DNA from: Leucobacter edaphi
GTDB taxonomy: Bacteria; Actinomycetota; Actinomycetes; Actinomycetales; Microbacteriaceae
Assembly (NCBI RefSeq): GCF_016522535.1
Contig: NZ_JAEHOI010000004.1
Location: forward strand, 62,001 to 126,000
DNA: 64,000 nucleotides
Direction of reading: 5' to 3'
Shown: positions 9,084 through 17,949 of the stretch, in pieces
Position numbering within the stretch: the first letter of the stretch is position 1
Layout: the number at the start of each line of letters is the position of its first letter
Made by a program: the position numbers and the translations under genes
The notes under the pieces: generated by a model
The model's database searches: none
Seen by the model: the letters and a program-made list of their open reading frames with translations, nothing else
Told to the model about the DNA's origin: nothing

Positions 9084-9111
9084 TTGTGTTGCGCCTGTTT
9101 CAAGGATTCAC

Positions 9112-10767
9112 ATGCACACCGATACCCACCTTTTTCCTGCGCGCGCTCGCGCGCAACTCACCGTTTCCGACGTCTCTGTCCTACGGGGCGTCGTCCGGGT
9201 ACTCAATCACGTTGACCTCACCCTCACCCCCCTTTCGCGTGTCGCAATCGTCGGGGAAAATGGCCGAGGCAAGTCCACCCTCCTGCACGTCCTTGCAGGT
9301 TCGCTCACTCCCGATGGTGGCACGGTGCAGCGCATCGGCACGATCGGTGTCGCGGAGCAAGAGATGGATGCTTCCGACCAGCGCACCGTCGGACAGGCTG
9401 TCGCAGACGCGATTGCGGCGCCCCTTGCGGCTCTGGCGAGACTCGACGCTGCCGGCCACGCACTCGCCGACGGCACCGCAGACGCCGAAGCGAAGTATGC
9501 TTCCGCCTTGGAGCACGCCGAAGCTCTCGACGCATGGGACGCCGAGCGGCGCGTACAGATCGCACTCGAAGCACTCGACGCGGAAACCGACACGACACGG
9601 CCGCTCGCGGAATTGTCAGTCGGGCAACGTTACCGCGTGCGTTTGGCCTGCCTTCTCGGTGCTGACGACGATTTCCTGTTGCTCGATGAACCCACCAATC
9701 ATCTCGACCGCAGCGGGCTCGAGTTTTTGACCGTCCAGTTGCGATCCCGCAACGGCGGTGTCGTGGTCGTGAGCCATGACCGGGCACTTCTGTCGGACTT
9801 CGCCGAGACAGTCGTCGATCTTGATCCGACACCGGACGGGCGGCCGCGCGTATACGGAGATGGCTACGCGGGCTACCGGGAAGGACGACTGGCTGAAAGG
9901 GAGCGTTGGGAACAGGAATACGACAAGCAGCAGGCCGAGCGTGCGCGACTGCAAGACAGCCTCAGCGCGGCCCAGAACCGACTCGTCACAGGATGGCGAC
10001 CGGAGAAGGGCACCAACAAGCACGGGCGTGCCACAAGGGCCGGTGGCCTCGTGCAGAACGTCCACCGACGCCGAGAATCGCTCGAAGCTCACGCCATCAC
10101 GGTGCCCGAACCGCCTCAGGTGTTCCGCTTCCCCGCGCTCCGCACCCGTACCGGAACGGCGCTGCTGACCGTCGAGAACCTCAGCGTGACTGGGCGGCTT
10201 CGCGGCCCGGTGTCGTTCTCACTTTCGCAGCGAAGCAGGCTCGTGGTGACCGGCCCGAATGGATCGGGCAAGTCCACCCTGCTCAACGTTGCGGGCGGAG
10301 ATCTTGCGCCAGATACTGGCACGGTGCGCAAACCGCGCACGACGCGCCTGGGGTTTCTTCGCCAAGAGTCCGATCTGCCGCGCGAACAGCGGGCGAGCGA
10401 GGTGTATGAAACGCACCTCGATGCGCTCGTTGCGGCTGGGATCGTGCCGACCTCGGATGCGATCGGGGTGTCGCAGCTCGGCCTCCTGAAATCGCAAGAG
10501 CTGAGCAAGCGGGTGGGCGAGTTGTCGATGGGGCAGCAACGACGCCTCGATCTGGCACTGGTGCTCGCCGCGCGCCCCCATGTCTTGCTCCTGGACGAGC
10601 CGACGAACCACCTCTCCATCGCTCTCGTCGACGAACTCACGGAAGCGCTGGGAGCCACCCAGGCGGCCGTCGTCGTGTCTTCTCACGATCGGCAGCTCCT
10701 GCGCGACGTGGCCGACTGGCCGAGCATCGAGCTGTCGGCAATGTCCGGAGGCGCGGAAGCGGAATGA
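9112..10767 (+). CDS. ABC-F family ribosomal protection (antibiotic resistance-type) ATPase
   Basis: This 551-residue cytosolic protein has two ABC domains and no membrane part, the hallmark of ABC-F. ABC1: Walker A GENGRGKST near 48, signature LSVGQ, Walker B LLLDEPTNHLD near 188. The interdomain linker (about 259-326) is charged, with LQDSLSAAQNRL and WRPEKGTNKHG. ABC2: Walker A GPNGSGKST near 380, signature LSMGQ, Walker B LLLDEPTNHLS near 492. Both catalytic Glu residues are present. Family members of this shape displace macrolides, lincosamides, streptogramins or pleuromutilins from the 50S subunit; the drug is not predictable here. ATG 9112 is chosen because AAGGA lies 5 bases upstream; a longer frame from 9067 starts inside a hairpin. 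Codons are less GC-biased at third positions than in neighbours, hinting at transfer. Confidence 0.88.
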   Translation: MHTDTHLFPARARAQLTVSDVSVLRGVVRVLNHVDLTLTPLSRVAIVGENGRGKSTLLHVLAGSLTPDGGTVQRIGTIGVAEQEMDASDQRTVGQAVADAIAAPLAALARLDAAGHALADGTADAEAKYASALEHAEALDAWDAERRVQIALEALDAETDTTRPLAELSVGQRYRVRLACLLGADDDFLLLDEPTNHLDRSGLEFLTVQLRSRNGGVVVVSHDRALLSDFAETVVDLDPTPDGRPRVYGDGYAGYREGRLAERERWEQEYDKQQAERARLQDSLSAAQNRLVTGWRPEKGTNKHGRATRAGGLVQNVHRRRESLEAHAITVPEPPQVFRFPALRTRTGTALLTVENLSVTGRLRGPVSFSLSQRSRLVVTGPNGSGKSTLLNVAGGDLAPDTGTVRKPRTTRLGFLRQESDLPREQRASEVYETHLDALVAAGIVPTSDAIGVSQLGLLKSQELSKRVGELSMGQQRRLDLALVLAARPHVLLLDEPTNHLSIALVDELTEALGATQAAVVVSSHDRQLLRDVADWPSIELSAMSGGAEAE

Positions 10768-11039
10768 CCGTGAAGAAGGTGAACCCGCCGCGATCTATCC
10801 GGCCTCTCGCGACGCGCGAGTAACGTCTCCAGTTCGCCGCTGTCGGTATCGAAGTCTTCGGCACAGGCGTTCTGGGGGGCAAGGGATTCACGGGCGAAGG
10901 CGCAGCCTTCACGAATTCCGTGTCGAATCCCCGGGGAGCAGTTCAAGGCGGGGCTTTTCACTGGTGGATCTGAGGGGCACGGGATTCACGGGCGAGGGCG
11001 CAGCCTTCACGAATCCCGTGTCGAAGCCCCGAAGATCGG

Positions 11040-11065
11040 AAAAGCCCCGCCGAGGCGGGGCTTTT
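11040..11065. terminator. Bidirectional intrinsic terminator within repeat
   Basis: AAAAGCCCCGCC GA GGCGGGGCTTTT is a perfect 12-bp stem with U-tracts in both directions. It is the second, distal copy of the tRNA-Ala terminator. Confidence 0.8.
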
Positions 11066-11146
11066 CTATTGTGGATCTGTGGGGCACGGGATTCTTAAGT
11101 GAGGGCGCCGCCTTCACAAATCCCGTGTCGAAGCCCCGAAGATCGG

Positions 11147-11171
11147 AAAAGCCCCGCCGAGGCGGGGCTTT
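11147..11171 (-). terminator. tRNA-Ala terminator
   Basis: AAAAGCCCCGCC GA GGCGGGGCTTT begins 3 bases beyond the tRNA 3' end in the direction of tRNA transcription and ends in a run of T on the minus strand. Confidence 0.85.
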
Positions 11172-11174
11172 CAC

Positions 11175-11250
11175 TGGTGGATCTGAGGGGATTCGAACCC
11201 CTGACCCCCTGCATGCCATGCAGGTGCGCTACCAACTGCGCCACAGACCC
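11175..11250 (-). tRNA. tRNA-Ala(GGC), CCA encoded
   Basis: Reverse complement reads GGGTCTG acceptor, D-arm GCGC..GCGC, anticodon stem CCTGC/GCAGG around loop ATGGCAT (anticodon GGC), T-arm with GGTTCGAAT, and CAGATCC acceptor, discriminator A, then an encoded CCA (plus-strand 11175-11177). Without CCA the gene is 11178-11250, 73 nt. Confidence 0.97.
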
Positions 11251-11324
11251 AGGTGAAGTCGGACGAATGCTCGCCCGACAACTCTTCTACTTTACACCAG
11301 CGACACCCGCGATGCGCAAATCGT

Positions 11325-11714
11325 TCACGCTGCGGGCGTGTCGATCATGTCGGAGGTGTCGATGAGCGGGCAGTCCTGCCAGAGACGCTCGAGCTGGTAG
11401 AAGTCGCGTTCTTCCTGGTGGAAGACGTGCACGATGAGGTCGCCGAAATCGAGGAGCACCCAGCGCCCGCTTTCGCGGCCCTCGCGTCGGATGGTGCGCA
11501 CGCCGGATTCGTTGAGGGCGTCTTCGATGCTGTCGGAGATCGCCTGCACGTTCCGCTCGACGCTGCCGGTGAGAATGAGGAATGCGTCGGCGTAGCCGAA
11601 CTGTTCTGCGACGTCGAGCGCGACGGGCGCCGTGGCACCCTTCGCGTCGGCGGCGCGGACTGCCGTGCGGAGTTCTGCGAGGAGTTCGCTGGTCTGATTC
11701 GCTACAGCGTTCAG
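11325..11714 (-). CDS. rsfS: Ribosome silencing factor RsfS
   Basis: RsfS binds L14 on the 50S subunit and blocks subunit joining when nutrients run low. The core LDVAEQFGYADAFLILTGS ... ALNESGVRTIRREG then GRWVLLDFGDLIVHVFHQEERDFYQLERLW is typical, and 129 residues is a normal length. No ATG, GTG or TTG lies between the in-frame stop at the end of the upstream gene (TAA, 11760-11762) and the conserved region except an internal GTG that would remove half the domain. CTG at 11714, six bases after AAAGGA, gives the expected N-terminus LNAVANQTSELLAEL and is my chosen start. It is the last gene of the nadD cluster. Confidence 0.88.
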   Translation of the reverse strand: MNAVANQTSELLAELRTAVRAADAKGATAPVALDVAEQFGYADAFLILTGSVERNVQAISDSIEDALNESGVRTIRREGRESGRWVLLDFGDLIVHVFHQEERDFYQLERLWQDCPLIDTSDMIDTPAA

Positions 11715-11759
11715 GTTTTTTCCTTTGCTTCGGGCCGTTCCCGGCCGGTCGTGTGCTGG

Positions 11760-13445
11760 TTAGCCGAACATTCCGTTGGAGGCGCCCCAGACGCCGATTC
11801 CCACGACGACGACGAGCAGGCCGCCACCGGTGAGGGAGAGGATGAGCGGGAGCTTGCTCTTCTCCTTCGCGGGCTTCGCGACGACGTTCGCGCCGGTGGA
11901 GACGCGTGCGCTGACGGCGTGGCGCGCGGCGACCGGCGCGGGCCCGTCTCCGGGCTTCGCCGTCTCGTCCGCCGCGGCGCCTCCCGTAATCGGATCGATC
12001 TCGACGGAGTCGTGCAGCGCAGAGTGTCCGCCGGTCTCGCCGAGCGACTTGGGGAGCTTGAGGGAGCCGGTGACATAGAGGTCACCGGTGGCGCCGAGCG
12101 GCCCGGTGAGTCCGCCGGTGTCCTCCGGCATGTTCGGTAGGATGAGCGCCGAGGTGGAGCTCGCGGTGGAGCCCTCCTGGGCGACGGCCCGGGAAATCAG
12201 GTCGTCGAAGTCGCCGTCGGCCTTGGGCTGCGTCGGCATCGCCCGCGAGGAGTGGTCGTCGAAGACCGAGCGCCATTCCTCCGGCGGGGCGGTGTCGGGG
12301 AAGGAGTAGCCTTCCTTCTCCTGCTTCGCTTCGGGCTTCGCGGCGGGCTCGGGCGCGGCGGGAGGCTGCGGAGCCTGGGCGCGGGTCGCGGGACGCGGGG
12401 CCGGCACGGGTTCTGCCGCGGGCTCCTCGGCCTCGGTGGGTTCCGCAACCGCGTCGGGCTCCTCCGCGGATTTGGCGGCATCCTCGGCCGGCGCGTCCTC
12501 GGAGTCGGCGGCCGGGGCCGCTGCGGCATCGGATTCGTCCGTCGTCGGATCCTCAGCCGGCTCCTCATCCTCGGGAGAAGTCTCCTCGGCGGCACGACCG
12601 CGCTGCCAGAAGCGACGCTTCGGCTTCGCCTCAGCCGCCGGCGCAGCCTCAGCTGCAGCGGGCTCCTCGCTGTCGGCCTCCTCGGCCGCCGCGTCCTGCT
12701 CGACCTCGTCGGCCGCGCCAATCGCGTCCTCGGAATCGGGATCTGCGGAGACCTGCTCGGCCTCGCGGAGCTCATCCACGTTGTACGCCTCGGTGGGCGG
12801 GGCGATCAGCGAGTCGAAGTCAGGTTCGGGCTCCGCGTCGGCCTTCGGAGCGGCAGCGCTCGCGTCGACCTTCGGGACCGCGACCGTCTCCGGCTCAGCG
12901 GGCTCCTCGTCGGCGGACGCCGACTCGGCCTGGGAATCCGTCTCGGCGGCCGCGGCCTCCCCCGCATCGGGAGTGTCCACGGCGGGCAGATCCGCCCCCG
13001 GCTGCTCGTTGACGCCGTCCTCGAGGACCTCTTCCTCGACCTTTGCGGCCTCCTGGAGCGAGTGGGGCGCGGCGTCTGCCTCGGCGAGCTCCGCCGAAGC
13101 CTCTTCCTGAACGGCCTCAGCGCCGGACGCGACCGCGGCGTCGACGCCGGCAGCCTCGCTTCGGGCGTGGGCCCGCTCCGCCATCGCCTGCTCGCGCAGC
13201 GCGCGGATCTCTCGGCGGCTGCGGGGAGTCCCGTCGGGATTGAGGGGATCGATAACGATCTCGTCGCTCTCTTCAGCTGCGGGAGCGACCTCCGTCGCGG
13301 AGCCGCTCACGTCCCCCTGCGGCTGCTTCTGCTCTGCTGCCGGGCGCGTCACCGCCTCGGAAAGGTCGAGGGCACCCGTTTCCCCCAGCTCCCGCAGTCG
13401 GCGCTCGCGGCGCGTCAGCGGTTGCTTATCGTCGTGCTCAGTCAT
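11760..13445 (-). CDS. Acidic, Ala/Glu/Pro-rich tail-anchored membrane protein
   Basis: The 561-residue product starts at ATG 13445, overlapping the nadD stop by 8 bases. Residues 1-40 are charged ([16 protein letters not shown]), then come about 350 residues of low-complexity Ala/Glu/Asp/Pro sequence that is surely disordered, a Pro-rich part, and a more ordered stretch with [20 protein letters not shown]. The only membrane helix is at the very C-terminus (about 530-552, [20 protein letters not shown]) after KEKSK, ending SNGMFG. This predicts a cytosolic protein tethered by its tail. It sits between nadD and rsfS; function is unknown and the low-complexity region may attract false matches. 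Confidence 0.8.
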   Translation of the reverse strand: MTEHDDKQPLTRRERRLRELGETGALDLSEAVTRPAAEQKQPQGDVSGSATEVAPAAEESDEIVIDPLNPDGTPRSRREIRALREQAMAERAHARSEAAGVDAAVASGAEAVQEEASAELAEADAAPHSLQEAAKVEEEVLEDGVNEQPGADLPAVDTPDAGEAAAAETDSQAESASADEEPAEPETVAVPKVDASAAAPKADAEPEPDFDSLIAPPTEAYNVDELREAEQVSADPDSEDAIGAADEVEQDAAAEEADSEEPAAAEAAPAAEAKPKRRFWQRGRAAEETSPEDEEPAEDPTTDESDAAAAPAADSEDAPAEDAAKSAEEPDAVAEPTEAEEPAAEPVPAPRPATRAQAPQPPAAPEPAAKPEAKQEKEGYSFPDTAPPEEWRSVFDDHSSRAMPTQPKADGDFDDLISRAVAQEGSTASSTSALILPNMPEDTGGLTGPLGATGDLYVTGSLKLPKSLGETGGHSALHDSVEIDPITGGAAADETAKPGDGPAPVAARHAVSARVSTGANVVAKPAKEKSKLPLILSLTGGGLLVVVVGIGVWGASNGMFG

Positions 13446-14043
13446 GTTCCGTCGCTTCCTCGGTATACAACCCGTGCTTCGCAATGTACTGCACGACCCC
13501 GTCAGGAACGAGATACCACACCGGATATCCGCGAGCTACTCTGGCTCGACAGTCCGTTGACGAGATCGCGAGCGCGGGGACCTCGAGCATGCTCACGTGG
13601 TCCCCGGAAAGCCCTGAGGTCGAAAGTTCGTGCCCGGGCCGTGACACCGCGATGAAGTGGGCGAGGTCCCACAGCCGGTCGACGTCTTTCCAGCTCAGGA
13701 TCTGCTCCACGGCGTCCGCACCCGAGATGAAGAACAGTTCCGCGTCGGGGAGCTGTTCGTGCAGGTCGCGCAGCGTGTCGACCGTGTAGGTGGGGCCCGC
13801 GCGATCGACGTCGACGCGGCTCACCGTGAAGCGCGGGTTCGATGCGGTCGCGATGACCGTCATCAGATAGCGGTGCTCGCTCGGCGACACGCCGCTCTTC
13901 TGCCAGGGTCGGCCGGTCGGCACAAAGATGACCTCATCGAGGTCGAAACTCTGCGCGACCTCGCTGGCGGCGACGAGGTGGCCGTGATGGATCGGGTCGA
14001 AGGTGCCGCCCATCACCCCGACGCGGCGTCGTGCTTCTGCCAC
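13438..14043 (-). CDS. nadD: Nicotinate-nucleotide adenylyltransferase
   Basis: NadD joins nicotinate mononucleotide and ATP to give deamido-NAD in NAD synthesis. The 201-residue protein has the nucleotidyltransferase motif [12 protein letters not shown] (12-23) with the HxGH site, the substrate region [10 protein letters not shown], and the closing [10 protein letters not shown] motif. It overlaps the next gene by 8 bases. The last NAD step, nadE, is also in this window at 57.7 kb but not linked. Confidence 0.97.
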   Translation of the reverse strand: MAEARRRVGVMGGTFDPIHHGHLVAASEVAQSFDLDEVIFVPTGRPWQKSGVSPSEHRYLMTVIATASNPRFTVSRVDVDRAGPTYTVDTLRDLHEQLPDAELFFISGADAVEQILSWKDVDRLWDLAHFIAVSRPGHELSTSGLSGDHVSMLEVPALAISSTDCRARVARGYPVWYLVPDGVVQYIAKHGLYTEEATEHD

Positions 14044-14063
14044 CTTCGATAGTCCGCCCGTTG

Positions 14064-14276
14064 CTAGTGCTTCGCGGACGCGCCGTGCTCGCGTGCGTAG
14101 GCCTCGGCCTTGGCGGCGTGGCGGTTGGCAACATCACGGAACGAGAAGGTGACCGCCGCGAGCGCGGTGAACGCGACGAACATGATGACGCCAAACAGGA
14201 ACCCCGGGAACGGCAGCTCGTTGACGACGTGGCTTCCCTCTTCGGCAGCTGCGACGATCGTGGCGACAAGTGACAT
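14064..14276 (-). CDS. Small single-helix membrane protein
   Basis: A 70-residue product from ATG 14276. After a short N-terminus with [14 protein letters not shown] comes one membrane helix (about 26-47, [20 protein letters not shown]), then a basic, probably cytosolic tail [20 protein letters not shown]. It lies 20 bp upstream of nadD on the same strand. I recognise the type as a small actinobacterial membrane protein but not a function. Coding is supported by frame length, the helix and spacing rather than by a named family. Confidence 0.75.
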   Translation of the reverse strand: MSLVATIVAAAEEGSHVVNELPFPGFLFGVIMFVAFTALAAVTFSFRDVANRHAAKAEAYAREHGASAKH

Positions 14277-14332
14277 TGAGACCCCTGGTTTCGTTACGGA
14301 TTGGGTGAACTCCCCCAGTCTACCCGGTTTGC

Positions 14333-15586
14333 TTAGCGGATCTGGCCCGCACCGCGGACGAGCCACTTCGTGCTCGTCAGTTCCGCGAGGCCCATGGGAC
14401 CGCGCGCGTGGAGTTTCTGGGTGGAGATACCGACCTCGGCACCGAAGCCGAACTCGCCGCCGTCGGTGAAGCGGGTCGAGGCGTTGACCATCACGACGGC
14501 CGAATCGACGTCCGCGAGGAACCGTTCGGCGCTCGCGTAGTCCTCGGTGACGATCGACTCGGTGTGCCTGGTCGAGTAGCGGTCGATGTGCTCGATGGCT
14601 TCGTCGAGGGAGTCGACGATCCGCACCCCCATCTCGAGGGCGAGATGCTCGGTCGACCAGGTCTCGTCGTCGGCCTCCCCCAGCTCGGCGGCGATGGCTC
14701 GCGCCGCGGCGTCGCCGGCGAGCTCGACGCCCGCCCCGAGCAGCTGCTCCGCGATCAGCGGAAGGATCCTGGGGGCCGCGTCCCGGTGCACGAGCAGCGT
14801 CTCCGCCGCGTTGCACACGCTGGGGCGGTGTGTCTTGGCGTTCGTGACGATCTGCACCGCCATCTGGGGGTCCGCGGTCGCATCGACGTAGACGTGGACG
14901 ATGCCGGCGCCCGTCTCGATCACGGGGACGGTGGACTCCGAGACGACGGTGGCGATCAGGCCGGCGCTCCCCCTGGGGATCAGCACGTCAACGTAGCCGC
15001 GGGCGCGCATGAGACGTCCCGCGCCCTCGCGGCCGAACTCGTCGATGGTTTGCACCGCGTCACCGTCAAGGCCGGAAGCGCTGATCGCACGCTGGATCAC
15101 GGCGACGAGCACGCGATTCGAATGCTCTGCTGCGGTTCCGCCGCGGAGCACCGCGCCGTTGCCGCTCTTGAGCGCGAGCGCCGCGATATCGACCGTGACG
15201 TTCGGGCGCGCCTCGTAGATCGCGCCGACCACGCCGAACGGGACGCGGACCTGGCTGATCTTGATTCCGTTGGCGAGCGTGCTCCCGCGCACGATCTGTC
15301 CGATCGGGTCCGGCAGGGCGATCAGCTCGCGCACCGCGGCCGCGAGGGACCGGACGCGCGCCTCATCGAGCCGGAGTCGATCGAGCAGGCCGTCGCCGAT
15401 CTGATTCGCCTCGCCGCGGGCAAGATCCTCGGCGTTCGCGGCAACGATCTCGGGGATCGCCTCCTCGAGACCCTGAGCGATGGCCTCGAGCGCGGCGTTC
15501 TTCTGCATCGTGGTGACGGTGGCCAGCGACTTCGCCGCCCGGCGCGCGCGCTCGAGCTTGGTGATGAACGGATCAGCGTGCGACAT
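14333..15586 (-). CDS. proA: Glutamate-5-semialdehyde dehydrogenase (gamma-glutamyl phosphate reductase)
   Basis: ProA reduces gamma-glutamyl phosphate with NADPH, the second step of proline synthesis. The 417-residue protein carries the aldehyde-dehydrogenase-type pattern of the family: VPFGVVGAIYEARPNVT, ALKSGNGAVLRGG, PRGSAGLI, the catalytic Cys region THRPSVCNAAETLL, and VNASTRFTDGGEFGFGAEVGIST with the ARGPMGL tail. Its start overlaps proB by 14 bases, so the two are translated together. Confidence 0.97.
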   Translation of the reverse strand: MSHADPFITKLERARRAAKSLATVTTMQKNAALEAIAQGLEEAIPEIVAANAEDLARGEANQIGDGLLDRLRLDEARVRSLAAAVRELIALPDPIGQIVRGSTLANGIKISQVRVPFGVVGAIYEARPNVTVDIAALALKSGNGAVLRGGTAAEHSNRVLVAVIQRAISASGLDGDAVQTIDEFGREGAGRLMRARGYVDVLIPRGSAGLIATVVSESTVPVIETGAGIVHVYVDATADPQMAVQIVTNAKTHRPSVCNAAETLLVHRDAAPRILPLIAEQLLGAGVELAGDAAARAIAAELGEADDETWSTEHLALEMGVRIVDSLDEAIEHIDRYSTRHTESIVTEDYASAERFLADVDSAVVMVNASTRFTDGGEFGFGAEVGISTQKLHARGPMGLAELTSTKWLVRGAGQIR

Positions 15587-16379
15587 TCGCGGCCTCGCTC
15601 TCGGTTTCGGGCACCGCGTCGAAGCGGGTGCCGTGGTCGGCGCCGTCGAGAACGGCGCTCAGCAGTCGGGTCTCGGTGAGGAGCACGTGGGCGCCGGCGT
15701 CGGCGGCGAGGCGCGCGGCCTGGACCTTGGTCGAGGCTCCTCCCGTCCCCCAGCCCGACTGGCTCTCGCCGATCTCGATCCCCGCGAGCGAGTCCCCGTA
15801 GGGCACGTGGGCGATGCGCTGCGCTCCGACCTGGTTCGGCGGCGCGGTGTAGAGCGCGTCGACGTCCGAAAGGAGCACGAGACGATCGGCGCCGATCAGA
15901 CGCGCCACGAGAGCGGCGAGGCGGTCGTTGTCCCCGAACCGGATCTCGTGCGTCGCGACGGTGTCGTTCTCGTTGATGATCGGGAGGATTCCGAGCTGCA
16001 GGAGCCGTTCGATCGCGCGCCTGGCGTTCCCCCGGTGCGTCGGGTTCTCGATGTCTTGCGCGGTAAGCAGGACCTGGCCCGCGATGATCTCGTGCGTCGT
16101 GAGCGCCCGCTGATAGCGGTTGACCAGGATGTTCTGCCCGACGGCCGCGGCGGCCTGCTGCGTGGCGAGATCATCCGGTCGCTCATCCAGGCGGAGGAAG
16201 GGCACGCCAGTGGCGATCGCGCCGCTCGAGACGAGAATCACGTCGGCACCCGCCCGATGCAGGCGCGCGAGATTCTCGACCAGGGTCGGAATCTGTCCGG
16301 CGCGATCGCCGCTCACGGACGACGAACCGACCTTGACGACGACCCTCCGCGCCGCGAGGAGCTCCTCCCCGGTTCTCAC
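15573..16379 (-). CDS. proB: Glutamate 5-kinase, short form
   Basis: ProB phosphorylates glutamate to start proline synthesis. The amino-acid-kinase fold is clear: [12 protein letters not shown] near the N-terminus, [25 protein letters not shown] and [14 protein letters not shown]. The product is about 268 residues and ends just after the kinase domain, so the C-terminal PUA domain of longer family members is absent. I prefer GTG 16379, whose GTGA overlaps the obg stop behind GAGGAG; a start at GTG 16394 adds five residues but has no ribosome site. Confidence 0.93.
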   Translation of the reverse strand: MRTGEELLAARRVVVKVGSSSVSGDRAGQIPTLVENLARLHRAGADVILVSSGAIATGVPFLRLDERPDDLATQQAAAAVGQNILVNRYQRALTTHEIIAGQVLLTAQDIENPTHRGNARRAIERLLQLGILPIINENDTVATHEIRFGDNDRLAALVARLIGADRLVLLSDVDALYTAPPNQVGAQRIAHVPYGDSLAGIEIGESQSGWGTGGASTKVQAARLAADAGAHVLLTETRLLSAVLDGADHGTRFDAVPETESEAANVAR

Positions 16380-17881
16380 TTCTCCTCGTTCCACATCCCG
16401 GCTTTGCGCTCGCGCTCGAGCTCGGCGCGGGCCTCAGCCTTCGCATCCATGAGCTCGTGGTATTCGGTGCGGCGCTCCTTGTTGGTGCGGCGCGTGTTCG
16501 GATCGACGCGCAGGTCGGAACCGCGCGCGCCCATCTGCACCTCGGCGGCGCTCGTCACCGTCGGCTCCCAGTCGAAGACCACTCCGGATCCGGGACCGAT
16601 GACGACCGTGGAGCCGGCCGTCGCTCCGGCCTTGACCAGGCCGTCCTCGATGCCGAGCTTCTGCAGGCGATCGGCGAGGTAGCCGACGGCCTCATCGTTC
16701 GTGAAGTCGGTCTGCGCGACCCAGCGCTCAGGCTTCTCGCCCAGGATCCGGTAGAGGGTGCCGTAGGTACCGCCCTCCGTCTTGACGCGGTAGGCCGCCT
16801 CGCGCCCGACGCGCGGCTGCAGGACGATGCGCGGCTGCTCGGGCTCCTCGACGATCCGGCGCTGTCGTTCCTCTTCCACGAGCCCGGCGAGTGCGAAGCT
16901 GAGCTCGCGCAGCCCCTCATGGGAGACCGTCGAGATCTCGAACACGCGGTAGCCGAGCGCCTCGATCTCGGGGCGGACGAAGTCGGCGAGCTCGCGCGCT
17001 TCGGGAACGTCGATCTTGTTGAGGGCGACGAGCTGCGGGCGGTCCAGCAGCGGGACCTGGCCCTCCGGAACCGGGTACGAGCCGAGTTCCTTGCGAATGA
17101 TCTCCAGGTCGGAGAGCGGATCGCGGCCGGGCTCGAGCGTCGCGCAGTCGAGCACGTGAAGCAGCGCGCTGCAGCGTTCGACGTGGCGCAGGAAGTCGAG
17201 GCCGAGGCCCTTCCCCTCGCTGGCGCCCTCGATGAGGCCGGGCACGTCGGCGACCGTGTATCGGATCTCGCCCGCCTGCACGACGCCGAGATTGGGGTGC
17301 AGTGTGGTGAACGGGTAGTCGGCGATCTTCGGCTTCGCGGCGCTCATCGCGGCGATCAGGCTCGACTTCCCCGCCGAGGGGTACCCGACGAAGGCGACGT
17401 CGGCGATCGTCTTGAGCTCGAGCGTGAGAGTTCCCGCCCAGCCCTCGGTTCCGAGCAGCGCAAAGCCGGGGGCCTTGCGCTTCGAGCTCGCGAGGGCGTT
17501 GTTCCCGAGCCCGCCGATGCCGCCCTTGGCAGCCACGAACCGGGTTCCGGGTTCGGTCATGTCGATCAGGGTCTCGCCCGCTGCGTTCTTCACGACCGTG
17601 CCGACGGGGACGGAGAGCACGAGCTCTTCGCCGTTCGTGCCCGCGCGGTAGTCGCCGGCGCCGTAGCCGCCGTTCTCAGCGGTGCGGTGCGGCCTGCGGT
17701 GGTAGTCGAGCAGCGTGGTGACCTGCGGATCGGCGAGCAGCACGATGTCTCCGCCGTGTCCGCCCGCACCGCCGTCGGGGCCCGCGAGCGGCTTGAACTT
17801 TTCGCGTCGGATCGAGACGCAGCCGTTGCCGCCACGCCCCGCCTGCAGGTGTACCTGCACGCGATCTACGAACGTCGTCAT
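16376..17881 (-). CDS. obg: Obg-family GTPase
   Basis: Obg is a GTPase acting in 50S assembly and stress control. The 501-residue protein has the glycine-rich OBG domain (1-160; [20 protein letters not shown]), the G domain with GYPSAGKSS (G1), [10 protein letters not shown] (G3) and NKID (G4), an OCT domain with the conserved phosphate-region residues, and a charged tail carrying MWNEEK. It lies after rplU-rpmA as usual in bacteria, but a terminator-like hairpin separates it from rpmA. Its last four bases overlap proB. Confidence 0.97.
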   Translation of the reverse strand: MTTFVDRVQVHLQAGRGGNGCVSIRREKFKPLAGPDGGAGGHGGDIVLLADPQVTTLLDYHRRPHRTAENGGYGAGDYRAGTNGEELVLSVPVGTVVKNAAGETLIDMTEPGTRFVAAKGGIGGLGNNALASSKRKAPGFALLGTEGWAGTLTLELKTIADVAFVGYPSAGKSSLIAAMSAAKPKIADYPFTTLHPNLGVVQAGEIRYTVADVPGLIEGASEGKGLGLDFLRHVERCSALLHVLDCATLEPGRDPLSDLEIIRKELGSYPVPEGQVPLLDRPQLVALNKIDVPEARELADFVRPEIEALGYRVFEISTVSHEGLRELSFALAGLVEEERQRRIVEEPEQPRIVLQPRVGREAAYRVKTEGGTYGTLYRILGEKPERWVAQTDFTNDEAVGYLADRLQKLGIEDGLVKAGATAGSTVVIGPGSGVVFDWEPTVTSAAEVQMGARGSDLRVDPNTRRTNKERRTEYHELMDAKAEARAELERERKAGMWNEEK

Positions 17882-17906
17882 GCTGCTTTCCTTCCCCTGG
17901 ATACGG

Positions 17907-17934
17907 CAAAAGGCGAGCCGAAGCCCGCCTCGCC
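17907..17934 (-). terminator. Terminator-like hairpin after rpmA
   Basis: On the minus strand GGCGAG ... CTCGCC (6-bp stem, GC-rich loop) is followed by TTTT. It would end or reduce transcription of rplU-rpmA before obg. Confidence 0.6.
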
Positions 17935-17949
17935 GTTGATGTTGCCTAG

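Larger units (their letters stand above)
10868..11172. repeat. Decaying ~106-bp repeats copying tRNA-Ala 3' end, palindrome and terminator
   Basis: The 3' end of the adjacent tRNA-Ala gene (plus-strand GGTGGATCTGAGGGG) recurs at about 10963 and 11070, 106-107 bp apart, and as a worn trace at about 10871. Each copy is followed by a palindrome, best seen as CACGGGATTC ... GAATCCCGTG near 10978-11020, enclosing a second small stem (GAAGGC GCA GCCTTC in the first copy). The last two copies end in a GCCCCGCC/GGCGGGGC terminator hairpin. Copies get closer to the tRNA sequence toward the tRNA. With 10768-10867, where I see nothing else, this fills the gap between the ABC-F gene and the tRNA. Confidence 0.8.

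Noticed and set aside
9067-9111. Longer N-terminus for the ABC-F protein from 9067
   Set aside because: The codon lies at the foot of a hairpin with no ribosome site, whereas ATG 9112 has AAGGA at the right distance.
11071-11365. Short ORFs reading LVDLRGFEPLTPC
   Set aside because: This is a tRNA-Ala gene translated in the wrong strand, a common false annotation.
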